This document shows, one piece after another, positions 19,112 to 28,128 of a stretch of DNA of 64,000 nt. The notes beneath the pieces were generated by a model. The model saw only the letters and a program-made list of their open reading frames with translations. It ran no database searches and was not told the origin of the DNA. The stretch's first letter is position 1; every line of letters begins with the position of its first letter. The DNA is from Bacteroidota bacterium. GTDB lineage: Bacteria; Bacteroidota; Bacteroidia; Bacteroidales; UBA12481. The stretch lies in NCBI GenBank assembly GCA_018669475.1, contig JABHCC010000124.1, forward strand, positions 101,362 through 165,361, read 5' to 3'. Made by a program: the position numbers and the translations under genes.

Positions 19112-22063
19112 ATGCAGCAAATGGATCATTCTAACTTCTCCTTTCGCTTAATTCTGTTCATAAGCCTTACTTTTTATGCCTTAAATCCTTTATGTGCTCA
19201 GGTTGAATTAGTCGCCAAGCCCAACAATGGGAAACAACGAAAAGGAGTTTCAAGCCCCTGGTTTTATGAATTTAAGGATCAGGTCTATTTCAAAGGAGCC
19301 GATAATATTAGCCCGGGCCTTTTTTATACTGATGGTACAGAAGATGGTACAAAGTGCCTGAGCCGTGACTTTCATCCGGTGACAATTACTTCATGCGGTG
19401 AATACCTGTACGTAATGGGATCAAAAGCCCAATACAATCAAATATTCTTCAATCCATTTTGTCAATATGCCATCTGGAAGATCAAATATGATCATTCAGA
19501 AATTGAAAAAGTCATAGATATTTATCGTGGCTATGGGGCTTGGGGCTTTTCAATGTGGACTGAGGGTAATAGAATATTCTTTAGTAAACGTAACGGACTG
19601 TCATACATTGATCATGATTCGGGTGATGTAACTCATATTTTCAGCGGTATGGGCGAAGAAGGAGATGGTATTGATGATATTCTTATTGGTCAACGTGCAG
19701 GCAATGAGAAGGGTATGTTTTTTATCGGGTCACATAAGCTATTGAAACAAAACTTTTTTTACACTGATTATACTGAAGAAGGTACTGTTCCTCTGGGTAA
19801 TATCCCATTGAAATATGGGCCGGCTTATCCCCTTAATGCCCTCGCCTTGCTTGACAATGTCTGCTATAATCTGAGCATAGATGATACGGTTCAACTATGG
19901 AAAAGCACTGGGGAACCAGATAGCATGGAGCTTGTTTGGGAATCTTATTCAGCTGATTTTAGCTTATATCCTGCTTATGATCCTAAGCTTACGAAATGGA
20001 ATAATGACTTGCTTTTCACTTTGAGGGAGAAAATAAATGACACTGTCTGGCATAGACTTTATGTGCATACTGACGGCCAGGTTCGTATGTTGAATGACTG
20101 TAAAGAGTCAACAGATTTTATTATCAATGCCACTGATACCGGAGTGGCAATTCTAATGAGGAATGATAAGAAAACGGACAGGGCAGATTTGTGGTGGTAC
20201 AATGATGAAGGCCTCAATTTTATTGAACAGTTGGTCCTGCCGGATAAGGACTTTAATTTTCATAAAGCGCATTATTTCCCTGACCACTATGTGTTGATTG
20301 GTGACAGAATAGGAATTTACAATAGAAATAATTTCGAATTAGAGCTGCTTACCGGATTAATACACTCCAATATTTGGAACACCTCCAAAGGCATTTTTTT
20401 ATTTGGGAAGGAGAATTATGATATTGTTGATCCCATGATTCTTCAGCTAGATCCGATTCGTTTAGATACCCTGAAGAGAATGGTTTCAAATACTTCTTAT
20501 GGAAATATCAGGGGATTAACTCCAATAGGTGAAGAATTATACTTTTCTGCGGACTCGAAGGAGTTCGGAAAAGAACCATGGTTTACTGATGGATCATATT
20601 TGGGTTCTCAGCTTCTGATTGATATTGACTCGGCAGGTAGCTCTGATCCCGGAGCTTTCGTCAGATATAATAATCAAATAGTCTTTACAGTACCCGGGCT
20701 GAGATATTATTCACATTCCCTGCCAGGGAGCGTTGCAGGATTATGGATCACTGATGGAACAGAAGAGGGAACAAAAATGCTTGCCGATATGCAAATTGAG
20801 GATGAATACAAGCCTAATCGAATTCCGGTAATTGATGGAAGCGTGTATTTCGTGGGCCGAACAAAGGGGCAGATTAATGATGGCTGGCGTTTACACCAAT
20901 ATCGGGAGGATCAGGGCGTGAAAGTATTGTTTGATGGACAAAATAGTGAGCTGGATCTTCAAAGGCTTTCAAAGTTACAGGCCTGTGGGGGCAAGCTGTT
21001 CTTTTTAGCTTATAATGAAGAATCTGGTACGGATCTGTGGACTTCTGACGGATCAGAACAGGGCACATACTCGATTGACAAGATTGCATTTGACGGAAAA
21101 TACAACACATATTTCGGTGTGCCGGTAAAAGTTTCAGGGGAGTCCTTGTTCTACACCCAGGACATGTCAAAGGATGGCTGGTATACTGATCGAAATGTAC
21201 ATGTAACAGATGGTACTGCAGAAGGCAGTTTTTGTTTGCTCAGCGATGGCGATTCTTATGGTAAGAGCCTGCATATAGATTTCATCGGTGGAGAAAATGG
21301 CGAGCTATTTTTTACTTATACAACTGCAACTCATGGTCAGGAACTTTGGTACACAGGTGGTTTGCCCGAAAACACCAGGCAACTTACCGGGTTCATGGAT
21401 GTTCATCGGGAGGCGGATAAAAAATTCTCGGCAGGGAAATATCTGAAGGATAAATTTTTCTTTGTTTGCTATACTCAGGAATTTGGTACAGAATTATGGT
21501 TCACTGATAAAACTTCTGAGGGCACAGAATTGTTCTTCGAACTAAATAATGGATATAAAAGTACTCTGCCTAAGTGTTTGCTTCAACACAACGAGCACCT
21601 CTTGTTCTTTGTTGAGGGTGAGGGCATCACGGATCCGCTGTGGATCACTGACGGAAGTTACGAAGGAACCCATCCTCTTCCATGGAATTACCCCCGTCTG
21701 GTAAATTTCAAAGAGGCCCTGATTTGGAAAGATGATTTGTATTTTATTGCCAGTCATCCTGATTTTGGACAAGGAATTTTCAAGTATCATCTGGATGGTG
21801 TGACAGGGATTGAGGAAAGGGGAAGCGACAGACGAGAGGCTGAATTTGAGCTTTTCCCTAATCCGGCAGGGGAGAATATTTACCTTCGGATGAGCCCTGA
21901 GAAAAAATCAGGATACAAAGTAGAGATTCTTGACAATCAAGGAAGAAAGGTTAAAGAAATGCGAAAAATGGGAGAAGAATGTCGAATTTCTGTTCAAGAC
22001 TTACCAAGTGGAATTTATTTCATCAGAATTGGAGATGTATGCAGGAAGTTTGTTAAAGAGTGA
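19112..22063 (+). CDS. Secreted ELWxxDGT-repeat protein with T9SS sorting domain
   Basis: A 983-residue secreted protein. Start 19112 (MQQMDHSNFSFRLI) is chosen from the promoter position; 19121 is also possible. The signal peptide ends near LCAQ. The body consists of many beta-propeller-like repeats with the pattern (E)LW-x2-DG(T/S)-x-EGT: LWITDGTEEGT, LWTSDGSEQGT, ELWFTDKTSEGT, PLWITDGSYEGT, EPWFTDGSYLGS. The last 80 residues form a type A T9SS domain (FELFPNPAGENIYLRM, LPSGIYFIRI, FVKE end), so export is through the Por system and cell-surface attachment or release is likely. Ligand and function are unknown. It follows narI by 116 bases but has its own promoter. Confidence 0.88.
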   Translation: MQQMDHSNFSFRLILFISLTFYALNPLCAQVELVAKPNNGKQRKGVSSPWFYEFKDQVYFKGADNISPGLFYTDGTEDGTKCLSRDFHPVTITSCGEYLYVMGSKAQYNQIFFNPFCQYAIWKIKYDHSEIEKVIDIYRGYGAWGFSMWTEGNRIFFSKRNGLSYIDHDSGDVTHIFSGMGEEGDGIDDILIGQRAGNEKGMFFIGSHKLLKQNFFYTDYTEEGTVPLGNIPLKYGPAYPLNALALLDNVCYNLSIDDTVQLWKSTGEPDSMELVWESYSADFSLYPAYDPKLTKWNNDLLFTLREKINDTVWHRLYVHTDGQVRMLNDCKESTDFIINATDTGVAILMRNDKKTDRADLWWYNDEGLNFIEQLVLPDKDFNFHKAHYFPDHYVLIGDRIGIYNRNNFELELLTGLIHSNIWNTSKGIFLFGKENYDIVDPMILQLDPIRLDTLKRMVSNTSYGNIRGLTPIGEELYFSADSKEFGKEPWFTDGSYLGSQLLIDIDSAGSSDPGAFVRYNNQIVFTVPGLRYYSHSLPGSVAGLWITDGTEEGTKMLADMQIEDEYKPNRIPVIDGSVYFVGRTKGQINDGWRLHQYREDQGVKVLFDGQNSELDLQRLSKLQACGGKLFFLAYNEESGTDLWTSDGSEQGTYSIDKIAFDGKYNTYFGVPVKVSGESLFYTQDMSKDGWYTDRNVHVTDGTAEGSFCLLSDGDSYGKSLHIDFIGGENGELFFTYTTATHGQELWYTGGLPENTRQLTGFMDVHREADKKFSAGKYLKDKFFFVCYTQEFGTELWFTDKTSEGTELFFELNNGYKSTLPKCLLQHNEHLLFFVEGEGITDPLWITDGSYEGTHPLPWNYPRLVNFKEALIWKDDLYFIASHPDFGQGIFKYHLDGVTGIEERGSDRREAEFELFPNPAGENIYLRMSPEKKSGYKVEILDNQGRKVKEMRKMGEECRISVQDLPSGIYFIRIGDVCRKFVKE

Positions 22064-22104
22064 AGGATCGGTGATTCGGTTTGCGTATTCCTTCTTCCTT
22101 TTAC

Positions 22105-22159
22105 TTATCCCTTATCCCTAAGCCCTACGCCCTAAGTGTAAGCCCTACGCCTTAAGCCT
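22105..22159 (+). repeat. Degenerate heptad array (TAAGCCC / TACGCCC words)
   Basis: Units TTATCCC, TTATCCC, TAAGCCC, TACGCCC, TAAGTG (6), TAAGCCC, TACGCCT, TAAGCCT in tandem. It lies just downstream of the ELWxxDGT gene and ends directly before a -7 box at 22168. Confidence 0.8.
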
Positions 22160-22167
22160 TTTTTTAT

Positions 22168-22175
22168 TATCTTTG
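22168..22175 (+). promoter_or_regulatory. -7 promoter box upstream of the glycyl radical enzyme genes
   Basis: Perfect TATCTTTG. Transcription is expected near 22180, giving a leader of about 210 bases before the dehydratase gene. The first ATG (22182) opens a 22-codon frame. Confidence 0.5.
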
Positions 22176-22181
22176 TTGTGT

Positions 22182-22250
22182 ATGTCAGTTACTTGGAAAC
22201 ATACTATTCATAAAAAGTATCAGCGCTTGTTCGAGTGCTTGATTTCATAG
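22182..22250 (+). other. Possible 22-codon leader ORF in the hypD 5' region
   Basis: ATG lies 6 bases after the -7 box, so it could be translated leaderlessly. The peptide starts MSVTWKHTIHKKYQ and ends ECLIS; it has no run of one amino acid that would mark a classic attenuator. Coding status is uncertain. Confidence 0.25.
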
Positions 22251-22284
22251 TTAGGCAAAAAAGCTTGATGCAAAACAGTTATGC

Positions 22285-22348
22285 TGAGGTGACACTGAGG
22301 TGACGCTGCCATGACGAAAATGCATTTTCAGCCCGGATTAAATCCGGG
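22285..22348 (+). repeat. 11-bp GTGAC repeat and a 17-bp palindrome in the hypD leader
   Basis: TGAGGTGACAC, TGAGGTGACGC and TGCCATGACG follow each other with an 11-base period (22285-22316). The palindrome CCCGGATT-A-AATCCGGG (22332-22348) comes next, 43 bases before the dehydratase ATG. The whole 327-base gap from 22064 to 22390 holds only this, the heptad array, the -7 box and the small frame. The palindrome could be an operator or a short RNA hairpin. Confidence 0.55.
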
Positions 22349-22390
22349 ATCCTATTGCTCTATCCCAATGATCACTAAAAGAACAAAAAC

Positions 22391-24862
22391 ATGAACACCC
22401 AAAATAACTCCCCCGATTTATCCTGTCTGCCTGAACGGCAGGCCAATGCTGAAGGTAATTTTTATAAAGACTATACTGATTCTGATCGAATTGGTCCGGG
22501 TATGAATGAGCGGATCCAACGACTGCGAAAGCTAAGTTTTGAGTCCCGGCCTTCTATCTCTATTGAGCGTGCACTTCACCAGACAGCTTTTTATAAGGAG
22601 AATAATGGTAAGTATTCGATACCAGTGATGCGGGCCTTGCAGTTTCTTGATCATTGTCAAAAGAAGACTTTATATATTGGTGAGGATGAGTTGATTGTTG
22701 GAGAGCGCGGACCAAAACCTAAGGCAGTTCCTACCTTTCCTGAATTAACCTGCCATTCAGTTGAAGACTTTCAGGTGCTGAATACCCGTGATCAGCAGCA
22801 GTATTTGGTTGATCAGGGGGACATGGATACATACGAAAAGGAGGTAATCCCTTACTGGAAGGGAAGGACGATGAGGGAGCGGATCTTTAATCATGTTCCT
22901 CAAGCCTGGAAACAAGCCTATGAGGCCGGGGTGTTTACTGAGTTTATGGAACAGCGTGCTCCCGGACATACAACACTGGATGGAAAGTTGTACAGAAAAG
23001 GGATGTTGGACTTTAAAGCCGATATAAAGACTCATTCAGATTCTTTGGATTTTATCAACGACCCTGAGGCAACTGATAAGGCTGAACAGCTCAAGGCTAT
23101 GGAGATTGCTTGTGATGGAGCAATTGTTTTTGCAGAACGGCATGCAGACCTGGCCGAAAAGATGGCTGCAAGCGAGCCCAATGAGAAACGACAGAAAGAG
23201 CTTCTGAAGATCGCTGAGGTTTGTCGTTGGGTTCCTGCCAATGCCCCCCGAAATTTTTGGGAAGCGATTCAGATGTATTGGTTTGTACACCTCGGAACCA
23301 TCACTGAATTAAATGGCTGGGATGCCATGAATCCCGGGCATTTTGATCAGCATTTAACTCCTTTTTATGAACGTGAAATCACTGACGGATCTTTGAGCAG
23401 AGATGAGGCTATGGAGTTAGTATCCTGTTTCTGGATAAAAGTAAATAATCATCCGGCTCCACCTAAAGTTGGAATAACCGCTAAGGAAAGTGGCACCTAT
23501 AATGACTTTACAAATATTAATTTAGGTGGAGTTAAACCTGATGGTAGTGATGGAGTGAGTGAGGTGTCATATCTGATGCTTGAGGTGATTGAGGAACTGC
23601 ATATTCTTCAACCAGGAAACTCGGTCCATATCAGTTCGAGAACCCCTGACCGTTTTCTTCATGCAGCTGCAAAAGTGATTCGTCAGGGACATGGGTACCC
23701 ATCCGTTTTTAATCCGGATCAGTATGTGATGGAAATGGTGAATATGGGAAAATCTTTACAGGATGCTCGTGAGGGAGGATGCAGCGGATGTATTGAGGTG
23801 GGTGCTTTTGGCAAGGAGGCTTTTCTCCTGACCGGATACTTGAATGTGCCTAAAGTCTTAGAGATTACGCTCAATCGGGGAATGGATCCGGTAGGTGGAA
23901 AAATGGCTGGAATTGACTGTGGTGATCCGAGGGAGTGGGATAATTTCGAGCAACTATATGAGGCTTTCTTGAAGCAATTGAATTTCATTGTGGAGACTAA
24001 GGTAAAAGTGAGCAATTATATTGACAGAATGTTTGCTAAGAATGCTCCAGCCCCCTTCCTGTCAGTTGTCATTGATGATTGTATTGCTAAGGGACGTGAT
24101 TATTATAATGGAGGGCCCAGATACAATACCAATTATATTCAGTGCACCGGTTTGGGAACAGTGACAGATAGTTTAATGGCTCTGAGAAAGCATGTCCTGG
24201 AAGGCAATAAATACAGCTGGACAGAGATGCTTGATGCCTTGGCTTACAACTTTCAGGGAGATGAAAAAATGCGTCAGTTTATCCTGAACCGAACTCCTTT
24301 CTTTGGAAATGATGATGAGGAAGCAGATGTGCTGGCTGTAAGGGTTTATGATGATCTGTTTAAAGCTATTGATGGTCGTCCAAATACTAAGGGAGAGTCT
24401 TTCCATTTAAATATGCTTTCAACGACCTGCCATATTTATTTTGGCCTGGTTCTGGGAGCCTCAGCGAATGGTCGCCAGGCCCAGAAATCAATTTCGGATG
24501 GAACATCTCCCTCTCACGGTGCCGATACGAATGGACCAACAGCTGTTATTCGATCATTAGGCAAACTTGACCAATCGAAATCTGGAGGGACATTGCTGAA
24601 TCTAAGGTTCTTACCTAGCTTATTAAAGAGAGACGAAGACATTAAAAAGCTGGGACAACTGATCCGTAGTTACTTCAGCATAGGCGGACATCATGTTCAA
24701 TTCAATGTGGTGGATACAGCCACCCTTTACGCAGCACAAAAGCATCCGGAGGAATATAAAGACCTCCTGGTAAGAATGGCAGGATATTCAGATTATTTCA
24801 ACGATATGAATATAGATTTACAGCAAGAAATTATCGATAGAACAGAGAACGAATCACTATAA
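22391..24862 (+). CDS. hypD: Glycyl radical enzyme, probable trans-4-hydroxy-L-proline dehydratase
   Basis: An 823-residue glycyl radical enzyme. The thiyl radical cysteine is C467 in GGCSGCIEVGAFGKE with the general base E469 (the CxE pattern of dehydratases), and the radical glycine is G798 in VRMAGYSDYFN. The sequence resembles the Clostridioides difficile enzyme HypD as I remember it, over the full length: SIERAL, ELIVGERG, FTEFMEQRAPGHT, PAPPKVGITAKES, NGPTAVIRS, TGGTLLN. HypD dehydrates hydroxyproline to pyrroline-5-carboxylate under anoxic conditions; ProC would finish the conversion but is not nearby. The first 33 residues extend beyond known HypD starts, so the ATG at 22502 is an alternative. 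Other dehydratases of the family cannot be fully excluded. The activase gene follows after 112 bases. Confidence 0.8.
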   Translation: MNTQNNSPDLSCLPERQANAEGNFYKDYTDSDRIGPGMNERIQRLRKLSFESRPSISIERALHQTAFYKENNGKYSIPVMRALQFLDHCQKKTLYIGEDELIVGERGPKPKAVPTFPELTCHSVEDFQVLNTRDQQQYLVDQGDMDTYEKEVIPYWKGRTMRERIFNHVPQAWKQAYEAGVFTEFMEQRAPGHTTLDGKLYRKGMLDFKADIKTHSDSLDFINDPEATDKAEQLKAMEIACDGAIVFAERHADLAEKMAASEPNEKRQKELLKIAEVCRWVPANAPRNFWEAIQMYWFVHLGTITELNGWDAMNPGHFDQHLTPFYEREITDGSLSRDEAMELVSCFWIKVNNHPAPPKVGITAKESGTYNDFTNINLGGVKPDGSDGVSEVSYLMLEVIEELHILQPGNSVHISSRTPDRFLHAAAKVIRQGHGYPSVFNPDQYVMEMVNMGKSLQDAREGGCSGCIEVGAFGKEAFLLTGYLNVPKVLEITLNRGMDPVGGKMAGIDCGDPREWDNFEQLYEAFLKQLNFIVETKVKVSNYIDRMFAKNAPAPFLSVVIDDCIAKGRDYYNGGPRYNTNYIQCTGLGTVTDSLMALRKHVLEGNKYSWTEMLDALAYNFQGDEKMRQFILNRTPFFGNDDEEADVLAVRVYDDLFKAIDGRPNTKGESFHLNMLSTTCHIYFGLVLGASANGRQAQKSISDGTSPSHGADTNGPTAVIRSLGKLDQSKSGGTLLNLRFLPSLLKRDEDIKKLGQLIRSYFSIGGHHVQFNVVDTATLYAAQKHPEEYKDLLVRMAGYSDYFNDMNIDLQQEIIDRTENESL

Positions 24863-24869
24863 TAATTTT

Positions 24870-24964
24870 GCTGATAACTGAGGACTAATGATTTGGTTTT
24901 TTCTTGCTGAAGACTAATGACTTTTTTTATCATTCTGAAGACTGAAAACTGAAGACTGAAAACT
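24870..24964 (+). repeat. Degenerate heptad array (ACTGAAA / ACTGAAG / ACTAATG words)
   Basis: Units GCTGATA, ACTGAGG, ACTAATG; then GCTGAAG, ACTAATG; then TCTGAAG, ACTGAAA, ACTGAAG, ACTGAAA. It fills the 112-base gap between the dehydratase and its activating enzyme, ending 10 bases before the latter's ATG. The same word recurs at 35016. Confidence 0.8.
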
Positions 24965-24974
24965 ATTTTTATTA

Positions 24975-25877
24975 ATGCCCGGATTAATTTTTGACGTAAA
25001 ACCGTATTCCATTAACGATGGACCTGGTATCAGAATTACACTTTTTCTGAAAGGTTGTCCTTTGAATTGTGCCTGGTGTCATAATCCTGAGAGTATATCT
25101 CCCCAAGTGCAGAAAATGTATACAAAGAAGAAATGCATTGGCTGTGGATCATGTGTGGAAGAATGTCCTGAAAATGCTTTGACCCTGACCGGGGATGGAA
25201 TTGTGACAGATCCTGATCTTTGTAAACTTTGTGGGAAGTGCGCCGAAGTTTGTCCGACACTGGCAATTGAAATGTCGGGTTATCAGGCTACTGTGGATGA
25301 CATGATGAAGCTTATCAGGAAGGAGACCAGAACACTTGATGAATCAAACGGGGGTGTTACAATTTCCGGAGGAGAACCTATGATGCAGTCTGATTTTCTG
25401 ATTGAATTGTTAGATGCATTAGGGGAGGAAGGTGTTCATCGGGTAGTTGATACTACTGGCATGACCAGTAGCGAAAAACTTCTTGAGGTGGCTGAAAGAA
25501 CAGATCTGTTTTTGTATGATCTGAAAGCTATGGATTCTGATATTCACAAGAAATATACCGGGGTTGGGAATGAGAAAATCCTTGAAAATTTGAAGCTATT
25601 AGCCAAATCCGGAGCTGAAATTATTGTTCGAATACCACTTATTAAAGGAGTAAATATTGATAGAAAAAATATTAAAGCTTCAGCTGAATATATTGCTGAT
25701 TTGCCTGGAAATATTGCGGTGAATCTGTTGCCCTATCATGACATTGCGCGTGCAAAACATGAGAAGCTTGAGCAGGAATATGAGTCAGATGAATTTGAAG
25801 AACCTAAGCTTGAGGAAATTAATAGGGTGATTGGCCAGTTTGCAGAGTATGGAATTGTAGCTAATATTGGCGGATAG
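24975..25877 (+). CDS. Glycyl radical enzyme activating enzyme (radical SAM)
   Basis: A 300-residue radical SAM activase that uses S-adenosylmethionine to generate the glycyl radical on the upstream enzyme. The SAM cluster motif is C28-x3-C32-x2-C35 (GCPLNCAWC). Two inserted ferredoxin-type [4Fe-4S] sites follow: CIGCGSCVEECP (near 55-66) and CKLCGKCAEVCP (near 85-96), as in the activases of dehydratase-type GREs rather than pyruvate formate-lyase. The GGEP motif (SGGEPMMQ, near 136) and the C-terminal NLLPYHDIARAKHE motif are present. With the dehydratase it forms the minimal hypD-activase pair. Confidence 0.93.
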   Translation: MPGLIFDVKPYSINDGPGIRITLFLKGCPLNCAWCHNPESISPQVQKMYTKKKCIGCGSCVEECPENALTLTGDGIVTDPDLCKLCGKCAEVCPTLAIEMSGYQATVDDMMKLIRKETRTLDESNGGVTISGGEPMMQSDFLIELLDALGEEGVHRVVDTTGMTSSEKLLEVAERTDLFLYDLKAMDSDIHKKYTGVGNEKILENLKLLAKSGAEIIVRIPLIKGVNIDRKNIKASAEYIADLPGNIAVNLLPYHDIARAKHEKLEQEYESDEFEEPKLEEINRVIGQFAEYGIVANIGG

Positions 25878-25909
25878 ACAGAAATTAATGCTTAGATTAA
25901 ATCCTCAAA

Positions 25910-28069
25910 ATGATGTCTCATAGACTTTTTATTCTTTTCTTGCTGGGAATTCATATATGCACAGCTGGCTTATCCCAGAGTGCTGATCCTCCAACTGTGC
26001 ATGCAGGTTTTCATGACCAGGCTATTCAAATCAATGGCATTCTTGATGATGATGCATGGGATGTTGCGGGTATGATTTCTTCATTTCGAATGGTGGAGCC
26101 ACACGAAAATTCAGATCCAAGTTTTTTAACTGAGGTGAGGATTATTGCTGATGCTAAGAACCTGTATTTGGGAATTAAGTGCTTCGATCCGGATCCTGAT
26201 AAAATGGTTGTTTTTTCAAAAGCCCGTGATTCAGAATTAGATGATGAAGACTATGTAAAGTTTGTTTTTGATACCTATGGGGATGGGCGTAGTGCTTATA
26301 TTTTTGCGATTAATGCTTATGGAGCCAGATATGATGCACTGGCAAGTAATCGTGGAGAAAGTGAAGATCAGAGCTGGGATGCAATCTGGGAGGCTAAAAC
26401 TAAGCTTCTGTCTGATGGATGGAGTGCAGAGATACGAATTCCGGTGAACTCTCTTACCTTTCGTAAGGGCTTGAATGTATGGGGTTTTAATGTTGAAAGA
26501 CGAATTCAGCGTTTGATTGAGGTGAATCGTTGGACAGCCATTTCCCTGGACTACCAATTGGCCCAAACTATTCATGCTGGCCATTTAAGTAATCTGCCGG
26601 ATTTTAACCTCGGGATCGGATTAGTAGCAAAAGGATCAACAATTCTTGACTGGAATCAGTCCGCTGATTTAGCAGGCAAAGTTAAATGGGACAATAGTCT
26701 GGATTTAACCCAGAGAATTACACCCGACATTACAGCTCAGCTAACAGTCAATACTGATTTTGCTGAGACTGAAGTGGATACTAGAAGAACTAACCTGACA
26801 CGTTTTTCATTAATGTTCCCGGAGAAGCGACAGTTTTTTCTTGAGGGATCAGATATTTACGATTTTGGTTTTGGGCTGGGGCATACATTACTGGCCTTTC
26901 AGAGTCGAAAGATAGGTTTGGTAGAGGGGCAGGCAGTTCCACTGCAGCTTGGCGGAAAAGTGAACGGTAAGCTAGGGAATACCCAGTTTGGGGGTCTGGT
27001 TGCCCGCACCGGATTAGTTGAGGATATAGTCCCGGCATCTACCATGGGTGTTATCAGGCTTAAGCAAAATATTCTGAAGGAGTCAAATATTGGTATGATC
27101 GGTATGATCGGGGATCCAATGGGTAGATCTGGAAGTTGGACAGCTGGTATGGATTTTACTTACCAGAATTCTGAATTCATGGGGGACAAGAATTTTATTG
27201 CTGGCGTCTGGGGATTAATGACAGACAGAGCTGATCTGGAAGGAGATCGTACGGGTTTTGGATTTAAAATTGATTACCCAAATGATTTGCTGGATATCTC
27301 ATTTACCTATCACCGATTGGGAGAATCATTTGATCCTTCATTAGGATTTATTCCCAGAAAAGGAGTGTCATATTACCGATTAGGAGCAGACTATATGCCT
27401 CGTCCTGAAAAATGGAATATCCGCAAGTTTATTTTTGAATCATCATTTTCACTATACACTGATCTTGAAAACCAATGGGAGAGCTATAGTATTTTTACTG
27501 CTCCGGTTCATTTTGCTTTAGAAAGTGGTGATCGCTTTGAGTTTAATATTGCACCTAAAGGAGAATACCTGAAACAGCCATTTGAGATTATTGACGGAGT
27601 GAACATTCCTGATGGCGCATATCACTGGAATCGTTATCGTGTAGAATTCGAGGCAGCTAGTAAGCGAAAAATATATGGTCAGGCCTCATGGTGGTTTGGT
27701 GGTTTTTATGGAGGAAGCTTGCATCAGATAGAAATAGAAATGAGCTGGAGACCATTTAGCTTCCTGATTTTTGAGGCTGGCTTTGAAAGGAATATTGGAG
27801 CACTTCCATATGGTGATTTCGTGCAAGATTTGTACGGGATTCGATTACAGCTAAACATGAGTTCAAACCTCAACCTCAGTTCTTTTGTGCAATATGATAC
27901 GGAAAGCCTATCTTTTGGTACTAACAACCGCTTCCGCTGGACCTTCGCCCCAAGGGGAGATCTCTTCATAGTATACAATCATAACATGGCTAAACCAATT
28001 GAGGAAAGATTCTGGCTATACCAATCCAACCAACTAATTGTGAAGCTAGTATATGGAATAGGGATGTAG
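25910..28069 (+). CDS. DUF5916 protein with CBM9-like domain and outer-membrane barrel
   Basis: A 719-residue exported protein, signal peptide 1-22 (ending AGLSQSA). Residues about 30-230 form a CBM9-like sandwich (ILDDDAWDVAG, TEVRIIADAKNLYLGIKCFD, WDAIWEAKTK, GWSAEIRIP). The rest is a DUF5916 beta barrel with the family signature RRTNLTRFSLMFPEKRQFFLEG near residues 290-311 and alternating aromatic strands to the C-terminal VKLVYGIGM. DUF5916 proteins are common in Bacteroidota; their role is unknown, possibly glycan or glycopeptide uptake. It starts 33 bases after the activase gene on the same strand, so it may be co-transcribed, but no functional tie to hydroxyproline can be shown. Confidence 0.85.
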   Translation: MMSHRLFILFLLGIHICTAGLSQSADPPTVHAGFHDQAIQINGILDDDAWDVAGMISSFRMVEPHENSDPSFLTEVRIIADAKNLYLGIKCFDPDPDKMVVFSKARDSELDDEDYVKFVFDTYGDGRSAYIFAINAYGARYDALASNRGESEDQSWDAIWEAKTKLLSDGWSAEIRIPVNSLTFRKGLNVWGFNVERRIQRLIEVNRWTAISLDYQLAQTIHAGHLSNLPDFNLGIGLVAKGSTILDWNQSADLAGKVKWDNSLDLTQRITPDITAQLTVNTDFAETEVDTRRTNLTRFSLMFPEKRQFFLEGSDIYDFGFGLGHTLLAFQSRKIGLVEGQAVPLQLGGKVNGKLGNTQFGGLVARTGLVEDIVPASTMGVIRLKQNILKESNIGMIGMIGDPMGRSGSWTAGMDFTYQNSEFMGDKNFIAGVWGLMTDRADLEGDRTGFGFKIDYPNDLLDISFTYHRLGESFDPSLGFIPRKGVSYYRLGADYMPRPEKWNIRKFIFESSFSLYTDLENQWESYSIFTAPVHFALESGDRFEFNIAPKGEYLKQPFEIIDGVNIPDGAYHWNRYRVEFEAASKRKIYGQASWWFGGFYGGSLHQIEIEMSWRPFSFLIFEAGFERNIGALPYGDFVQDLYGIRLQLNMSSNLNLSSFVQYDTESLSFGTNNRFRWTFAPRGDLFIVYNHNMAKPIEERFWLYQSNQLIVKLVYGIGM

Positions 28070-28089
28070 GACTTTACTCGGTTACTCGG

Positions 28090-28126
28090 CTAAACTTAAG
28101 CCCTATGCCTTAACCCTTAATCCCTA
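28090..28126 (+). repeat. Degenerate heptad array (TAAGCCC / TAACCCT words)
   Basis: Units TAAGCCC, TATGCCT, TAACCCT, TAATCCC starting at 28097. It lies between the convergent DUF5916 and cytochrome genes. It shares its words with the arrays at 22105 and 49993. Confidence 0.75.
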
Positions 28127-28128
28127 TC

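Noticed and set aside
22190..22260. tRNA-like stretch with TTCGAGTGC
   Set aside because: No acceptor stem or anticodon arm can be folded around it, and no CCA end.
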